This document shows positions 37,296-46,828 of a stretch of DNA of 64,000 nt, one piece after another (the stretch's first letter is position 1; each line of letters opens with the position of its first letter). The notes beneath the pieces are model-generated. The model was given only the letters and a program-made list of their open reading frames with translations. It did no database searches and was not told where the DNA came from. Source of the stretch: Candidatus Dormiibacterota bacterium (GTDB lineage: Bacteria > Chloroflexota > Dormibacteria > Aeolococcales > Aeolococcaceae); NCBI GenBank assembly GCA_019245575.1, contig JAFARE010000001.1, positions 124,001 through 188,000 on the forward strand, written 5' to 3'. A program made the translations under genes and the position numbers.

Positions 37296-37616
37296 ATGGA
37301 TCTGCTGGAGTTGCTTCGATTTCAAGCTCGCCGGTACCGGTGCTCGGCCTGCGGCGAGAACATGGCCGATTGCGGCATCAACGTCCTCGCCCAGCAAGGC
37401 AACCGGGCGTTGGTGCGGGTCACGTGCGCTTCGTGCAATGACGAGAACCTGCTCCAGATCATCTTCCAGACCGAAGCTGAGGAGGAGCGCGAACCGCTGT
37501 TCGACGAGGCCCGCCCCGAAGTGGAAGCGCCCATCACCGGCGACGAACTCCTCGAGCTCCACACGGTGCTGGCCGGCCACGACGGCAGCCTCACAGACCT
37601 CTTTGGCAAGCGCTAG
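37296..37616 (+). CDS. small protein with two CxxC knuckles (zinc-ribbon-like)
   Basis: YRCSACGENMADCG...VTCASCNDENLLQIIF. Confidence 0.75.
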   Translation: MDLLELLRFQARRYRCSACGENMADCGINVLAQQGNRALVRVTCASCNDENLLQIIFQTEAEEEREPLFDEARPEVEAPITGDELLELHTVLAGHDGSLTDLFGKR

Positions 37617-37636
37617 CTCACCGCGACAGACATTCA

Positions 37637-37834
37637 GTGGCGGCTGACAAGAAGTCCAAGGCTCGGATCGTGCTCACCCGGCCGCCCAAGGACCTCGGCG
37701 AGATGACTGACGGCGAACTTCAGGTGTTCGCGGAGCAGTTGTGGAACGGAATCATCGACGCCGGGAAGGACGAGGCGACCACTGGTGCCGACCAGGACCC
37801 GGCGAATTTGGAAGCCCCCTCACAGGAGCGCTAG
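37637..37834 (+). CDS. small hypothetical protein
   Basis: 65-aa ORF, GTG start, 21 nt after the preceding CDS, same strand. Confidence 0.55.
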   Translation: MAADKKSKARIVLTRPPKDLGEMTDGELQVFAEQLWNGIIDAGKDEATTGADQDPANLEAPSQER

Positions 37835-37835
37835 C

Positions 37836-40160
37836 TCAGGGCGAACCCCCGTTCGGCCGCACCGCCGGCGCAGCCGCGCTGGTGGGCCCGCCACCAGCAC
37901 CGCCGTGCGACGGCGAGGGGCAGATCACCGGCCCTGGCGTGGCGCCCGGGCTGGGCGAGGGGCAGAAGCTCGGTGACGGGCTGGGCGGGGCCGTCGGCGT
38001 GGACGTGGCTGTCGCGGTCGGCGTCGGCGTCGCCGTGGGCGATGGCGTGGGACACGCGCTGTCGGTGGGCAGCAGCGACGCATCCTGAGTCGAGCAGTTC
38101 GACAGCGCACCGCTCACCGGCACGAACGCGCTCGGCTTCGGCAGCGTGTTCACGAACGGCACCGCGATGTACTGCGCCTCGGTGACGCCGAACACCTGGT
38201 CCATCGGGACCTCCGCGGGGTTGCTGCCGTCGGTGTGCCCCGCCCACGTCGACACGACCCAGTCCGGCGTGTACGCGTTGTACCAGGCATCGATGAAGTT
38301 GTCCGTGGTCCCTGACTTCCCCGCCGTGGGCCACTTGAAGCGCAGGCCCCACGTCTTCGGGTAGTTCTTGAGGATGTTGGTGATGCTCCACGCCTGCGCC
38401 GGCGTCATCACATCACCCTGGCCGGGCGCCTGTGTGTTGTCCGCCAGCACGTTGCCGCTGCCGTCGACCACCTTGAGGATCCCGTACGCCGTCACCTTGT
38501 GCCCGCCGTTGGCGAACGCCGCGTAGGCGGATGAGAGGTCGATCATCTTCACCGCACTCGTGCCGATGGCCGTGCTCAGGTTGGGTGCAAGATCCGTCGT
38601 GATGCCGGCGCTGTGCGCGAAGTCGATGACATTGCTCACGCCGGCCATCTGCATCGCCTGCTCGGTCGCGATGTTGCGCGAATAGAGCAGCGCGTGCGCC
38701 GCCGTGATCTGCCCCTGGTAGCCGCGGTCGAAGTCCTGCACGCCGCCCAGCTGCTGTGACTCCGCCCGCGTGTCGTTCAGCACTGTCTGCGGCGTGAGCG
38801 AGCCGTTCTTGAATCCGGTCTCGTACACGAACGGCTTGAAGCTCGACCCGGGCTGGCGCTGCGCCGTCACCACGTTGAACTGACCCGCGATCGAGTCGTC
38901 GCTGAAGTCGGCCGAGCCGACCATCGCCAGGATGCCGCCGGTGTGCGCGTCCACCATGAGCAGCGCGCCGTTGTTGGCGCCGTGGCCTATCTTGGCCACA
39001 CCGTCGTGCACGGCGTTCATGGCGTTCTGCTGAATGGAGAGATCCAGCGTGGTGGTGACCACCAGGCTGCCGTTGAGGAACGCGGGGTCGTTGGCGAACT
39101 GCGATTGCAGCTCGTCCTGCACGTACTGCACGAAGTGCGGCGCCGCACCGCCCGTCAGGCCGCTCTTGCCGTTGAGGAGGTCGGCCTGGATCGCCGCCTG
39201 GTTGTGCTGCTGCATCGCGGCCTGCGCCGGATCCGGGTTGCCGCCGCCCACCAGCGGGTCCACCGCCTGCGCCTGGGCCTGCGTGATCTTGCCAAGGTCC
39301 ACCAGGCCCTGCAGCACGTACTGCATGCGCACGTAGGCGGCCTGCGGGTTCTTGTACGGGTCGTTGTACGACGGCGCCTCGGGCAGTCCCGCGAGCAGCG
39401 CGGACTCGGGCAGCGTCAGCTCCGCCGCGTGCTTGCCGAAGTACCGCTCGGCCGCGTTCTCGATGCCGTACGCGTTCTCGCCGAAGTACGTGATGTTCAG
39501 GTACTCGTCGAGGATCTGGCTCTTGCTCCATTTGCTGTCAATCTGCTGCGCCAGCAGCGCCTCGCGGATCTTGCGCAGCGGGTCGCGCGACGCCACCTGG
39601 CCGAAGAACGCCTGCTTCACCAGCTGCTGCGTGATGGTGCTGGCGCCCTCGGCGGGGCGGCGCAGGATCAGGTCGTCGACGATCGCCTTGGCGATGCGCT
39701 TGAAGTCGAACGCGCCCTCGTTGTAGAAGTTGCGGTCCTCTGCGGAGAGCATCGCGCTCTGCATGATGGGCGCGATCTGGCCGATGGGCACGCTGGTGCG
39801 GCTCTGCGCGTCGTGCCCCACCTCGGCGATCAGCTGGCCGTTGCGGTCGAGGATCTTGATCGTGCCGGTGGCCTTGCCGATGTCGTCGATGTTGGGCAAC
39901 GTCACCGCCGCGTATGCGACGAGCCCGCCGATCACCAGGATGATTGCGCCAATCACGGCCAGAACTGCGTACACCACCCGGCGCGTGCGCCGCCCCATGC
40001 CGAAGCGCTTGTCCGGCCCGCGGCCCCCGCCGGATGCGCCGCCGTCGCGCTTCAGCCCGGCGCGGCGCCGCGTCGAGCGCGCGTCGCCAGGCCGTGCCGG
40101 TCCGCCCCCCGGAGATCCAAAGCCCGGGCGCGGAGAATCAGCCGGCACTCGCCTGCTCAC
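37836..40160 (-). CDS. class A penicillin-binding protein (transglycosylase/transpeptidase) with low-complexity Pro/Thr/Ser tail
   Basis: SAMLSAEDRNFYNEGAFDFKRIAKAIVDDL...GASTITQQLVKQAFFG...PGSSFKPFVYETG...GKSGTTDNFIDAWYNAYTPDWVVSTWAG. Confidence 0.95.
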   Translation of the reverse strand: MSRRVPADSPRPGFGSPGGGPARPGDARSTRRRAGLKRDGGASGGGRGPDKRFGMGRRTRRVVYAVLAVIGAIILVIGGLVAYAAVTLPNIDDIGKATGTIKILDRNGQLIAEVGHDAQSRTSVPIGQIAPIMQSAMLSAEDRNFYNEGAFDFKRIAKAIVDDLILRRPAEGASTITQQLVKQAFFGQVASRDPLRKIREALLAQQIDSKWSKSQILDEYLNITYFGENAYGIENAAERYFGKHAAELTLPESALLAGLPEAPSYNDPYKNPQAAYVRMQYVLQGLVDLGKITQAQAQAVDPLVGGGNPDPAQAAMQQHNQAAIQADLLNGKSGLTGGAAPHFVQYVQDELQSQFANDPAFLNGSLVVTTTLDLSIQQNAMNAVHDGVAKIGHGANNGALLMVDAHTGGILAMVGSADFSDDSIAGQFNVVTAQRQPGSSFKPFVYETGFKNGSLTPQTVLNDTRAESQQLGGVQDFDRGYQGQITAAHALLYSRNIATEQAMQMAGVSNVIDFAHSAGITTDLAPNLSTAIGTSAVKMIDLSSAYAAFANGGHKVTAYGILKVVDGSGNVLADNTQAPGQGDVMTPAQAWSITNILKNYPKTWGLRFKWPTAGKSGTTDNFIDAWYNAYTPDWVVSTWAGHTDGSNPAEVPMDQVFGVTEAQYIAVPFVNTLPKPSAFVPVSGALSNCSTQDASLLPTDSACPTPSPTATPTPTATATSTPTAPPSPSPSFCPSPSPGATPGPVICPSPSHGGAGGGPTSAAAPAVRPNGGSP

Positions 40161-40575
40161 TCTCCTCTTCAGCGCCGCGCCGCTTCATCATCTGGCGCGC
40201 GACGTAGCTGCCGCCGGCCGACCCGGCCGCGGTCAGCCCGCGGAGCAGCAGCTTCTGCGCCCCGGACCCGCCCTTGCGCTGCTTCTCCAGCTCCTTGCGG
40301 ATCTCGCGCAGCTCCTCGGCCAGGTCCTCGATCGTCGCCGGGTCCTCGTCGTCGCCCTCGCCCCGCTTGCGCAGACGAGCGCGCAGGACGATCAGCCCGC
40401 CGACCAGGAGCAGCGCCCCGCCGGCGATGGCGGCGATGCGCAGGCCGTCGCGGCGCAGGCGGGCTTTGACGTCGAGCTCGGAGCGGACCTTGGCCTCGAA
40501 CCGTCCGAGGTCGGCGGCGAGCGCCTCCTTGCTCAGCTCCCGTTGTTTTTGCGCCTGCTCAACTGCCTGAGCCAC
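40138..40575 (-). CDS. single-TM coiled-coil protein (DUF3618-like)
   Basis: RSELDVKARLRRDGLRIAAIAGGALLLVGGLIVLRARLRKRG; overlaps both neighbours. Confidence 0.6.
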   Translation of the reverse strand: MAQAVEQAQKQRELSKEALAADLGRFEAKVRSELDVKARLRRDGLRIAAIAGGALLLVGGLIVLRARLRKRGEGDDEDPATIEDLAEELREIRKELEKQRKGGSGAQKLLLRGLTAAGSAGGSYVARQMMKRRGAEEESEQASAG

Positions 40576-40952
40576 TCGCTGTCCTCCTTGAGGGCGCCCA
40601 CCGTCTCCTTGCCGCTGGTGATGGCCTTGCGGAATCTCCTGTAAGCGAGAACGCCGAACAGCCCGGCGAGTAACGCCAGGAGGAAGCCCACGGCGACCCA
40701 GCCCAGCCAGCGGTTGTGGAACAGGTCGGGCCCGAACTCCGACGGGATCGCCCCGATGGCCTCGATCAGCGCGATGAAGAGCAGCAGCGCCGCGACCACC
40801 CCGAAGATCGCCGCCACCAGGAAGCGCTTGGCCGCCGCGGTCATCTGGGTCCGAGCCAGGTCGATCTCGGCCCGCACCAGGCGCACGGCGTCCTGGGCGA
40901 TCTCGCGGCCGATGTCTCGCAGCCCCTCCTCCGGCTCTGCGGCGCGGGTCAC
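40533..40952 (-). CDS. phage holin family / Holin-X (DUF1469-like) membrane protein
   Basis: DIGREIAQDAVRLVRAEIDLARTQMTAAAKRFLVAAIFGVVAALLLFIALIEAIGAIP. Confidence 0.8.
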   Translation of the reverse strand: MTRAAEPEEGLRDIGREIAQDAVRLVRAEIDLARTQMTAAAKRFLVAAIFGVVAALLLFIALIEAIGAIPSEFGPDLFHNRWLGWVAVGFLLALLAGLFGVLAYRRFRKAITSGKETVGALKEDSEWLRQLSRRKNNGS

Positions 40953-41305
40953 CCGGCCGGCTCGAGCAGGTTGAGGTCGATGCCGCGCAGCTCGGCGGGC
41001 GGCTCGAGGCGATTCTTCTTGAGGATCGCCAGCAACTTGAGCAGCTGGCGCACGCCTGCGAGGTTCACGCCATAGCTGCGCGTTAGCCGCTGCACCACCT
41101 GCAGCTTGTTGAGGTCGTGCTGCGTGTAGCGGCGGCGGTTGGTGGGCGTGCGGTGTGGCGTGACCAAGCCGACCGTCTCATACATCATCAGCGTGCGCGG
41201 GTGCGTCGCCAGGATCTCCGCCGCCACGCTCAGCGTGTAAATCGGCTTGTCGGGGCCGGGCGTGCCGGGTGGCATGCGCCCCATTCGGCTCATTCCTTCA
41301 GCCAT
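40949..41305 (-). CDS. HspR-like MerR-family regulator 1
   Basis: PIYTLSVAAEILATHPRTLMMYETVGLVTPHRTPTNRRRYTQHDLNKLQVVQRLTRSYGVNLAGVRQLL. Confidence 0.9.
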   Translation of the reverse strand: MAEGMSRMGRMPPGTPGPDKPIYTLSVAAEILATHPRTLMMYETVGLVTPHRTPTNRRRYTQHDLNKLQVVQRLTRSYGVNLAGVRQLLKLLAILKKNRLEPPAELRGIDLNLLEPAG

Positions 41306-41676
41306 TCCTCAATTCCCTCCGAAAGCTCGACGGGCGTCGTGTGAGCCTTGACCAGAAACTCCAGCGCGCCCATCTCGTGGCCGCGATCGCGCATCTCCTC
41401 CTCGCCGTAGTTGCTGAGGATGACCACCGGCACGTGCGACGTGGCCGGGTCCTCGCGCAGCCGGCGCAGGACCTCGAAGCCGTCGACCTTGGGCAGGCGG
41501 ATGTCGAGAAAGATGATGTCGGGGTGCAGCTCGCCCGCGGCGGTCAGCCCGCGCTCGCCGTCGGTGGCGGTGTGCACGCGGTAGCCGTCGCGCTCCAGGC
41601 GCAGCCGATACATGTCGAGGAACTGCTCGTCATCCTCGATGAGCAGCACATCGATCGCCTGTTCGGTGGTTTCCAC
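41290..41676 (-). CDS. response regulator receiver protein (CheY-like)
   Basis: DVLLIEDDEQFLDMYRLRLERDGYRVHTATDGERGL...PDIIFLDIRLPKVDGFEVLRRLREDPATSHVPVVILSN. Confidence 0.95.
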   Translation of the reverse strand: METTEQAIDVLLIEDDEQFLDMYRLRLERDGYRVHTATDGERGLTAAGELHPDIIFLDIRLPKVDGFEVLRRLREDPATSHVPVVILSNYGEEEMRDRGHEMGALEFLVKAHTTPVELSEGIEEWLKE

Positions 41677-41770
41677 GATTCCTCCCTTGGGGCCGGAACG
41701 CCTGCGGCCCTAAGGATAACGTTAGTGTCCGGGTATAAGGTTATGTTACAGGCAGCGCGTCGCTGCGACC

Positions 41771-42115
41771 TCAGATCCGGACGTGCTCGATGTTCACCTC
41801 GCGCAGCTCCCCCGGCCGGGAGATCCCGTTCTCGTCGAGCAGCCGCAGGCACTCGATCACGAGGCGAGCCCCGTTCAGGTTGAGCCCGTGGCCCCGGGTG
41901 AGCCGCTGGATGGCCTGCAGGGTGAGCAGGTCACGCTGGGAGTAGCGGCGGCGGTTGGTCGAGGTCCGCTGCGGCACGACCAGCTTCAGGGCTTCGTACA
42001 TCATCAAGGTCCGCGGATGGATCTCCAGGATCTCCGCCGCGATGCTCAGCGTGTACAGCGGTTTGTCGAGATCCATTCTTGCCGCGCTGGGCTGTGCCAC
42101 CTCAATGGTTGTCAT
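41771..42115 (-). CDS. HspR-like MerR-family regulator 2 (paralog of 40949..41305)
   Basis: PLYTLSIAAEILEIHPRTLMMYEALKLVVPQRTSTNRRRYSQRDLLTLQAIQRLTRGHGLNLNGARLVIECL; ATG at 42115 preferred. Confidence 0.9.
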   Translation of the reverse strand: MTTIEVAQPSAARMDLDKPLYTLSIAAEILEIHPRTLMMYEALKLVVPQRTSTNRRRYSQRDLLTLQAIQRLTRGHGLNLNGARLVIECLRLLDENGISRPGELREVNIEHVRI

Positions 42116-42309
42116 GCCTGCGTGCTCTCTATCGCGTCGCGTCCGGATCGCGCCCGGCGGAAGGGCCGGACACAGCTTTTCCCTCCGATCGGGTGGAGGC
42201 TTTTCTGATACTAGCCGATGTTTCCCGTTCGGGAACGCGATCAGCGCGAAGCGGGAATTCCCCAGGCTCGCTGTAACCATCGCCGGAGCGGGCCCGTTGG
42301 GCTTGTGTC

Positions 42310-42480
42310 ATGTCCGCCATGTCCGGTCCCCCGAGCGGCAGCGACAGCCTGGCCGTCCGCCAGCGCTACCTCCGCCACCGCCGTCGCCTCAGCGATCGCG
42401 GCTGGATCACGGTATGGGTCACGCTCGGCGCGCTCGTCGGCTGGCTCTTCATCGCTGGATTCGCCGGCCTCGGCCACTAG
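42310..42480 (+). CDS. 56-aa small protein with Arg-rich segment followed by one TM helix
   Basis: MSAMSGPPSGSDSLAVRQRYLRHRRRLSDRGWITVWVTLGALVGWLFIAGFAGLGH; not in the supplied ORF track. Confidence 0.5.
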   Translation: MSAMSGPPSGSDSLAVRQRYLRHRRRLSDRGWITVWVTLGALVGWLFIAGFAGLGH

Positions 42481-42694
42481 CCGCCGCGAGCTCTTCGGCT
42501 GCTTGCGAAATGCGGCGCGGGTGGCGTCGCAGGGGGCAGCGCCGGCCGGAGCAGGATTCCGGGACCCAGGTCAGAAGGTCACGCGTGTTCGCGCGACCAC
42601 GAGAGTCCTCGGGCGCGTCCGGAGACCTGGGGTGGAATCCAGCGCAGGACGGCGAGGGTTCCCTGCGACGTCAGGCCCTGCGCCGCCAGCCCTG

Positions 42695-44239
42695 TCAGCC
42701 GATGAGCTCGCGGAGGTCCTGGAGTTGTTCCGCGATCCAGCGCGAGATGTCGTGGCCGCGCACGACCTCGCGGATGCGCGTCGCGCGGGCGCGGCGCTCC
42801 TTCGCGTCCATCATGAGTCCGCGATACAACGCCTCTGCGGTCTCGTCGACATCGAAAGGGTTGACCGTGAGCGCGTGGTCGCCCAGCTCCTCGTGTGAGC
42901 CCGCGTTCTCGCTGAGCACGAGCACGCCGTTGCGCCGGTTGCACAGCGGGCCCTCCTTGGCGACGAGGTTCATGCCGTCGTAGATTGGGTTCACCAGCAG
43001 CACGTCGAAGTTGCGATAGCCCGCCATGGCGCGGTCCATGTTGTCCTCGACCTCCACGCGGATCGGCGTCCAACCGCCGCGGCTGTACGCGCGGTTGATG
43101 CGCGCCGCCACGCTGAGCACACGCCCGAGATACGCGCGGTAGTCATCGATGTCCTGACGGCTGGGTTGCAGGTACGCCCAGAACATCACGTCGCCGTGCA
43201 GCTCGGGGTGCGCCTGCAGAAGCCGTTCGTACGCAAGGAAACCGCGCACGATGTTCTTGCTGAGGTCGGTGCGGTCCACGCGCAGGATCAGGTGCTTCGG
43301 CCGCCACTCTAGGATGCGCTCCTCCTCTGCGTGCACCTCGGCACGGTCGGCCATGCGCATGAAGTCCGTCGTGTCGATGCTGATCGGGTAGTTGCGCACC
43401 CACACCGCGCGCCCGTCGAAGAACACGGTGCGCTCGCGCAGGTCGACGGCGAGGCCGAGGTTCTCCTCGCACGTCATGAGGAAGTTGCGCACGTCGCGCC
43501 GCGTCTGGAAGCCGATGATGTCGGCGCCGAGCATTCCCTGAACAATCGAGTCGCGCATCGGCTTGGGCAGGATGGTCCAGTACTGTGGCGTGGGCCAGGG
43601 AATGTGCACAAAGTGCTGGATGCGCACGTCGTGCAGCTGCTCGCGCACCAGGAGCGGCAGGCAGTACAGCTGGTAGTCCTGCACGAACACCAGCGGCGGG
43701 CGCTTCGAGGCGCGCGCCTCCTGCACCACGCGCTCGGCCACCTGGCGGTTGACGTTGACGTAGCCGTTGGTCCACGCGGTCTGGATGGACGCGTCCACCA
43801 CCGGCTCGCGCGCGAGGTCCCACAGGTAGTGCTGGATGAACCACAGCAGCGGGTTCGCGATGACGCTGTAGTACAGCTCGTACGCCTCGCGCCCCGGGTC
43901 CACGAACGCCACCCGGTACTTGGTGCCGTCGTCGGTCACCAGCGGGGCGGGGTCGCCGCGGGCGGCCAGGGCGCGGTCGGTGTCGTCGCGGGCGATGGCC
44001 ACCCAGATGGAGTGCGTGGCCGCGGCCAGCGAGCTGAGCGCGGTGACGAGCCCGCCCGCCCCCTTGACCAGGCGCTCCTCGGTCCCCCGGTACGGGTCGG
44101 CCGGCTGGAGGGTCAGCGGGGCGCGGTTGGCCACGACGATGGGCTGGACGTGCCGCAGGAGGCGGCGCGTGTAGGGCTCGATGGCTGGCAGGGGGTCACC
44201 TCCGTCGTCCGAGATGGACGGCCCCCACCTCGGCCTCAT
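42695..44239 (-). CDS. otsA: trehalose-6-phosphate synthase (GT20)
   Basis: RPPLVFVQDYQLYCLPLLV...HIPWPTPQYWTILPKPMRDSIVQGMLGADIIGFQT...VDRTDLSKNIVRGFLAYERLLQAHPE...VNPIYDGMNLVAKEG. Confidence 0.93.
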   Translation of the reverse strand: MRPRWGPSISDDGGDPLPAIEPYTRRLLRHVQPIVVANRAPLTLQPADPYRGTEERLVKGAGGLVTALSSLAAATHSIWVAIARDDTDRALAARGDPAPLVTDDGTKYRVAFVDPGREAYELYYSVIANPLLWFIQHYLWDLAREPVVDASIQTAWTNGYVNVNRQVAERVVQEARASKRPPLVFVQDYQLYCLPLLVREQLHDVRIQHFVHIPWPTPQYWTILPKPMRDSIVQGMLGADIIGFQTRRDVRNFLMTCEENLGLAVDLRERTVFFDGRAVWVRNYPISIDTTDFMRMADRAEVHAEEERILEWRPKHLILRVDRTDLSKNIVRGFLAYERLLQAHPELHGDVMFWAYLQPSRQDIDDYRAYLGRVLSVAARINRAYSRGGWTPIRVEVEDNMDRAMAGYRNFDVLLVNPIYDGMNLVAKEGPLCNRRNGVLVLSENAGSHEELGDHALTVNPFDVDETAEALYRGLMMDAKERRARATRIREVVRGHDISRWIAEQLQDLRELIG

Positions 44240-44301
44240 CGTACCGGCTCGGTCTCCGCCGCCAAACCCGGTCCGACCCGGCCGAACCGCACAATCGTCG
44301 C

Positions 44302-45165
44302 GTGAGCCGGCCGGTCCGCGAGTTCCGCGTGCCCACCTCGGGCCCCGCCCTGAACGTGCGCGACCACGAAGGCGGCGAGCCGGCCGTCCTGACGATGCAC
44401 GGCCTGGCCAGCAACGCCCGGTGGTGGGACCTGGTGGCGGCGCGCCTGGCGCCGACGCACCGGGTGATCGCCGTGGACCTACGCGGCCACGGCCTCAGCG
44501 ACCGGACGGACGGCGGCTACGACTTCGACACCGTGGCCAGGGACGTGGCCGAGGTCGCCGCGGCCCTGCACCCCGGGCCCATGGTCGTCGCGGGGCACAG
44601 CTGGGGCGCCTCGGTGGCGCTGGTGTACGGGCTGAACCATCCGGAGACCACCCTCGGCGTGGTCTGCGTCGACGGCGGGGCCACCGACCTCAAGGCGTAC
44701 TTCGGCCCCACCTGGGAGATGGCCGAGCAGACGATGAAGCCGCCGGCGCTGCGCGGCGTCACGCCGCAGGTGCTGCGCGACTGGATGGACTCGTCTCCGA
44801 TCAGCGAGGGCTCCGACCCCGAGACCGCGGCCGCGATCCTCCTGGGAAACTTCGAGGACGACGGATCGGGCGCCGGAACGCTGCGGCCGCGGCTCTCGCT
44901 GCCGCACCACATGGAGATCGCGCGCCACCTCTACGAGCTCGACGGCTACGCGGTGATGGAGCGGCTGCGCTGCCCCGTGCTCATCGTGCCCGCGGGGCAC
45001 CCGGACCACGAGGACGCGCCCAAGGTGCGGGCGATGACGCGGGCCACAGAGGCGCTGGGCGGCCGCGGCAGCGTGGTCTGGGTGGACGGCGTGCACGACA
45101 TTCCCGTGCAGCGCCCTGACGAGGTCGCGGCCGCGATCGCGGACTTCGCGGCCCGTCTGGCCTGA
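44302..45165 (+). CDS. alpha/beta hydrolase
   Basis: PAVLTMHGLASNARWWDLVAARLAPTHRVIAVDLRGHGLSDRTDGGYDF...VVAGHSWGASVALVY; probable GTG start. Confidence 0.92.
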   Translation: MSRPVREFRVPTSGPALNVRDHEGGEPAVLTMHGLASNARWWDLVAARLAPTHRVIAVDLRGHGLSDRTDGGYDFDTVARDVAEVAAALHPGPMVVAGHSWGASVALVYGLNHPETTLGVVCVDGGATDLKAYFGPTWEMAEQTMKPPALRGVTPQVLRDWMDSSPISEGSDPETAAAILLGNFEDDGSGAGTLRPRLSLPHHMEIARHLYELDGYAVMERLRCPVLIVPAGHPDHEDAPKVRAMTRATEALGGRGSVVWVDGVHDIPVQRPDEVAAAIADFAARLA

Positions 45166-45169
45166 GGGC

Positions 45170-46708
45170 TCAGCCCAGCAGCGTCTCCCAGAGGTAGCGG
45201 TCGCGCCGGGGCACGTTCTGGTCCACGCAGATGTGCTTCACCTCCGTGTACTCCTTCAGCCCGTAGATGCCGTGCTCGCGGCCGATGCCGCTCTGCTTGT
45301 AGCCGCCCAGCGGCGCCTGTGGGTGGAGCAGGTGCCAGTCGTTGATCCAGACGGTGCCGCAGCGCAGCTGCTTGGCGATGTCGATGGCGGCCCGGGTGTC
45401 ACGCGACCACACGCCTCCGGCGAGCCCGTAGATCGACCGGTTGGCGCGCTGGATCACCTCGTTGACGTCGCTCCATCGCTGAACCGCGAGCACCGGCCCG
45501 AAGATCTCCTCGGTGGCGGCGCTCGAGTCGGTGGGCACGTCGGTGAAAACCGTCGGCTCGATGAAGAACCCCTTCTCGCCGACGCTCGACGGCCTGCCGC
45601 CGCCGCATGCGAGCGTGGCGCCGTCCGCCCTGGCCGCGGCGATGCGTGCCATCACCCTGTCGTACTGCTGCCGGCTGATCACCGGGCCCACCTGCGAATC
45701 GAAATCGCTGGCGTCGCCGACACGCAGGCTCGCCGCGCTGTCCACCAAGCGGTCGACGAAGCGCTCGTAGATGTCGTCGTGCACGTACAGCCGCGTGCCC
45801 GCCTCGCACGCCTGGCCCTGGTGCATGAACACGCCGAAGAGCGTGCCGTCGATTGCGATGTCCAGGTCGGCGTCCGGGCACACGATGTTCGCCGACTTGC
45901 CGCCCAGCTCCAGCACGACGTGCTTGATCGTCTGCGCGGCCTCGGCCATCACGCGACGGCCTGACGCGGTGGACCCGGTGAACGCGACCTTGTCGACGTC
46001 GGGGTTCTCCACCAGCTCCGCACCCGAATCGATGCTCGAGCCTGTGATGACATTGAGCACGCCCTTGGGCAGCAGCCCCGTGTCGTCGATGGCGCGCGCG
46101 ACCTCGAGCGCGGTGAGCGGCGTCTGCGGCGCGGGCTTGAGGATCACGGAGTTGCCCATCGCCAGCGCCGGGGCGATCTTCCACATCGTGAAGAGGAGCG
46201 GGAAGTTCCACGGCACGATGCCGGCACACACGCCCACGGGCTCTCGCTGCACGAAGTTCCACGAGACGTACGGCTGGTCGATCCAGGGCAGCGGCTCGTA
46301 CCAGGGGATCGACAGCGCCTGCTCAGCCATGCTGCGGAACCACTCGATGGCGAAGGGCACGTCGATCACCGCTGCTTTGCGGATGACGGTGCCGCCGTTC
46401 TGCGCCTCGAGCAGGCTCCATCCGTCGGACACCTCCTCGAGGTGCTTGACGATCTCGAACATGATCTGGCTGCGCTGCAGCTGGCTCTTCAGGCGCCACT
46501 CGCCGGCCTCGAAGGAGCGGCGCGCCGCGGCGATGGCGCGCTGGGCGTCGGCCCGGGTTCCGTCCGGGGCCGTGGCCATCACCTCCTCGGTGGAGGGGTT
46601 GATGACCTCGTAGGTCCGGCCACCGTCGGCGCCCACCCACTCGCCGTCGATGTACTGCTGATACGTCGCCACGTCGGCCCCCGCCTCGGGCTCAGCCACC
46701 GTCGCCAC
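45170..46708 (-). CDS. aldehyde dehydrogenase family protein
   Basis: FTGSTASGRRVMAEAAQTIKHVVLELGGKSANIVCPDADLD...GQACEAGTRLYVH; GTG start at 46708. Confidence 0.95.
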   Translation of the reverse strand: MATVAEPEAGADVATYQQYIDGEWVGADGGRTYEVINPSTEEVMATAPDGTRADAQRAIAAARRSFEAGEWRLKSQLQRSQIMFEIVKHLEEVSDGWSLLEAQNGGTVIRKAAVIDVPFAIEWFRSMAEQALSIPWYEPLPWIDQPYVSWNFVQREPVGVCAGIVPWNFPLLFTMWKIAPALAMGNSVILKPAPQTPLTALEVARAIDDTGLLPKGVLNVITGSSIDSGAELVENPDVDKVAFTGSTASGRRVMAEAAQTIKHVVLELGGKSANIVCPDADLDIAIDGTLFGVFMHQGQACEAGTRLYVHDDIYERFVDRLVDSAASLRVGDASDFDSQVGPVISRQQYDRVMARIAAARADGATLACGGGRPSSVGEKGFFIEPTVFTDVPTDSSAATEEIFGPVLAVQRWSDVNEVIQRANRSIYGLAGGVWSRDTRAAIDIAKQLRCGTVWINDWHLLHPQAPLGGYKQSGIGREHGIYGLKEYTEVKHICVDQNVPRRDRYLWETLLG

Positions 46709-46828
46709 TTCACACCTCCCGCAGTTGACGTCGGTGTCGATTATGGCCTTTGTCCGGAATTGGGCTGGGGCGGCGCTTGTACTCTTTTGTGATTCTGCGG
46801 CAGCATAAGTAGCGGCAGACACAAGGGG

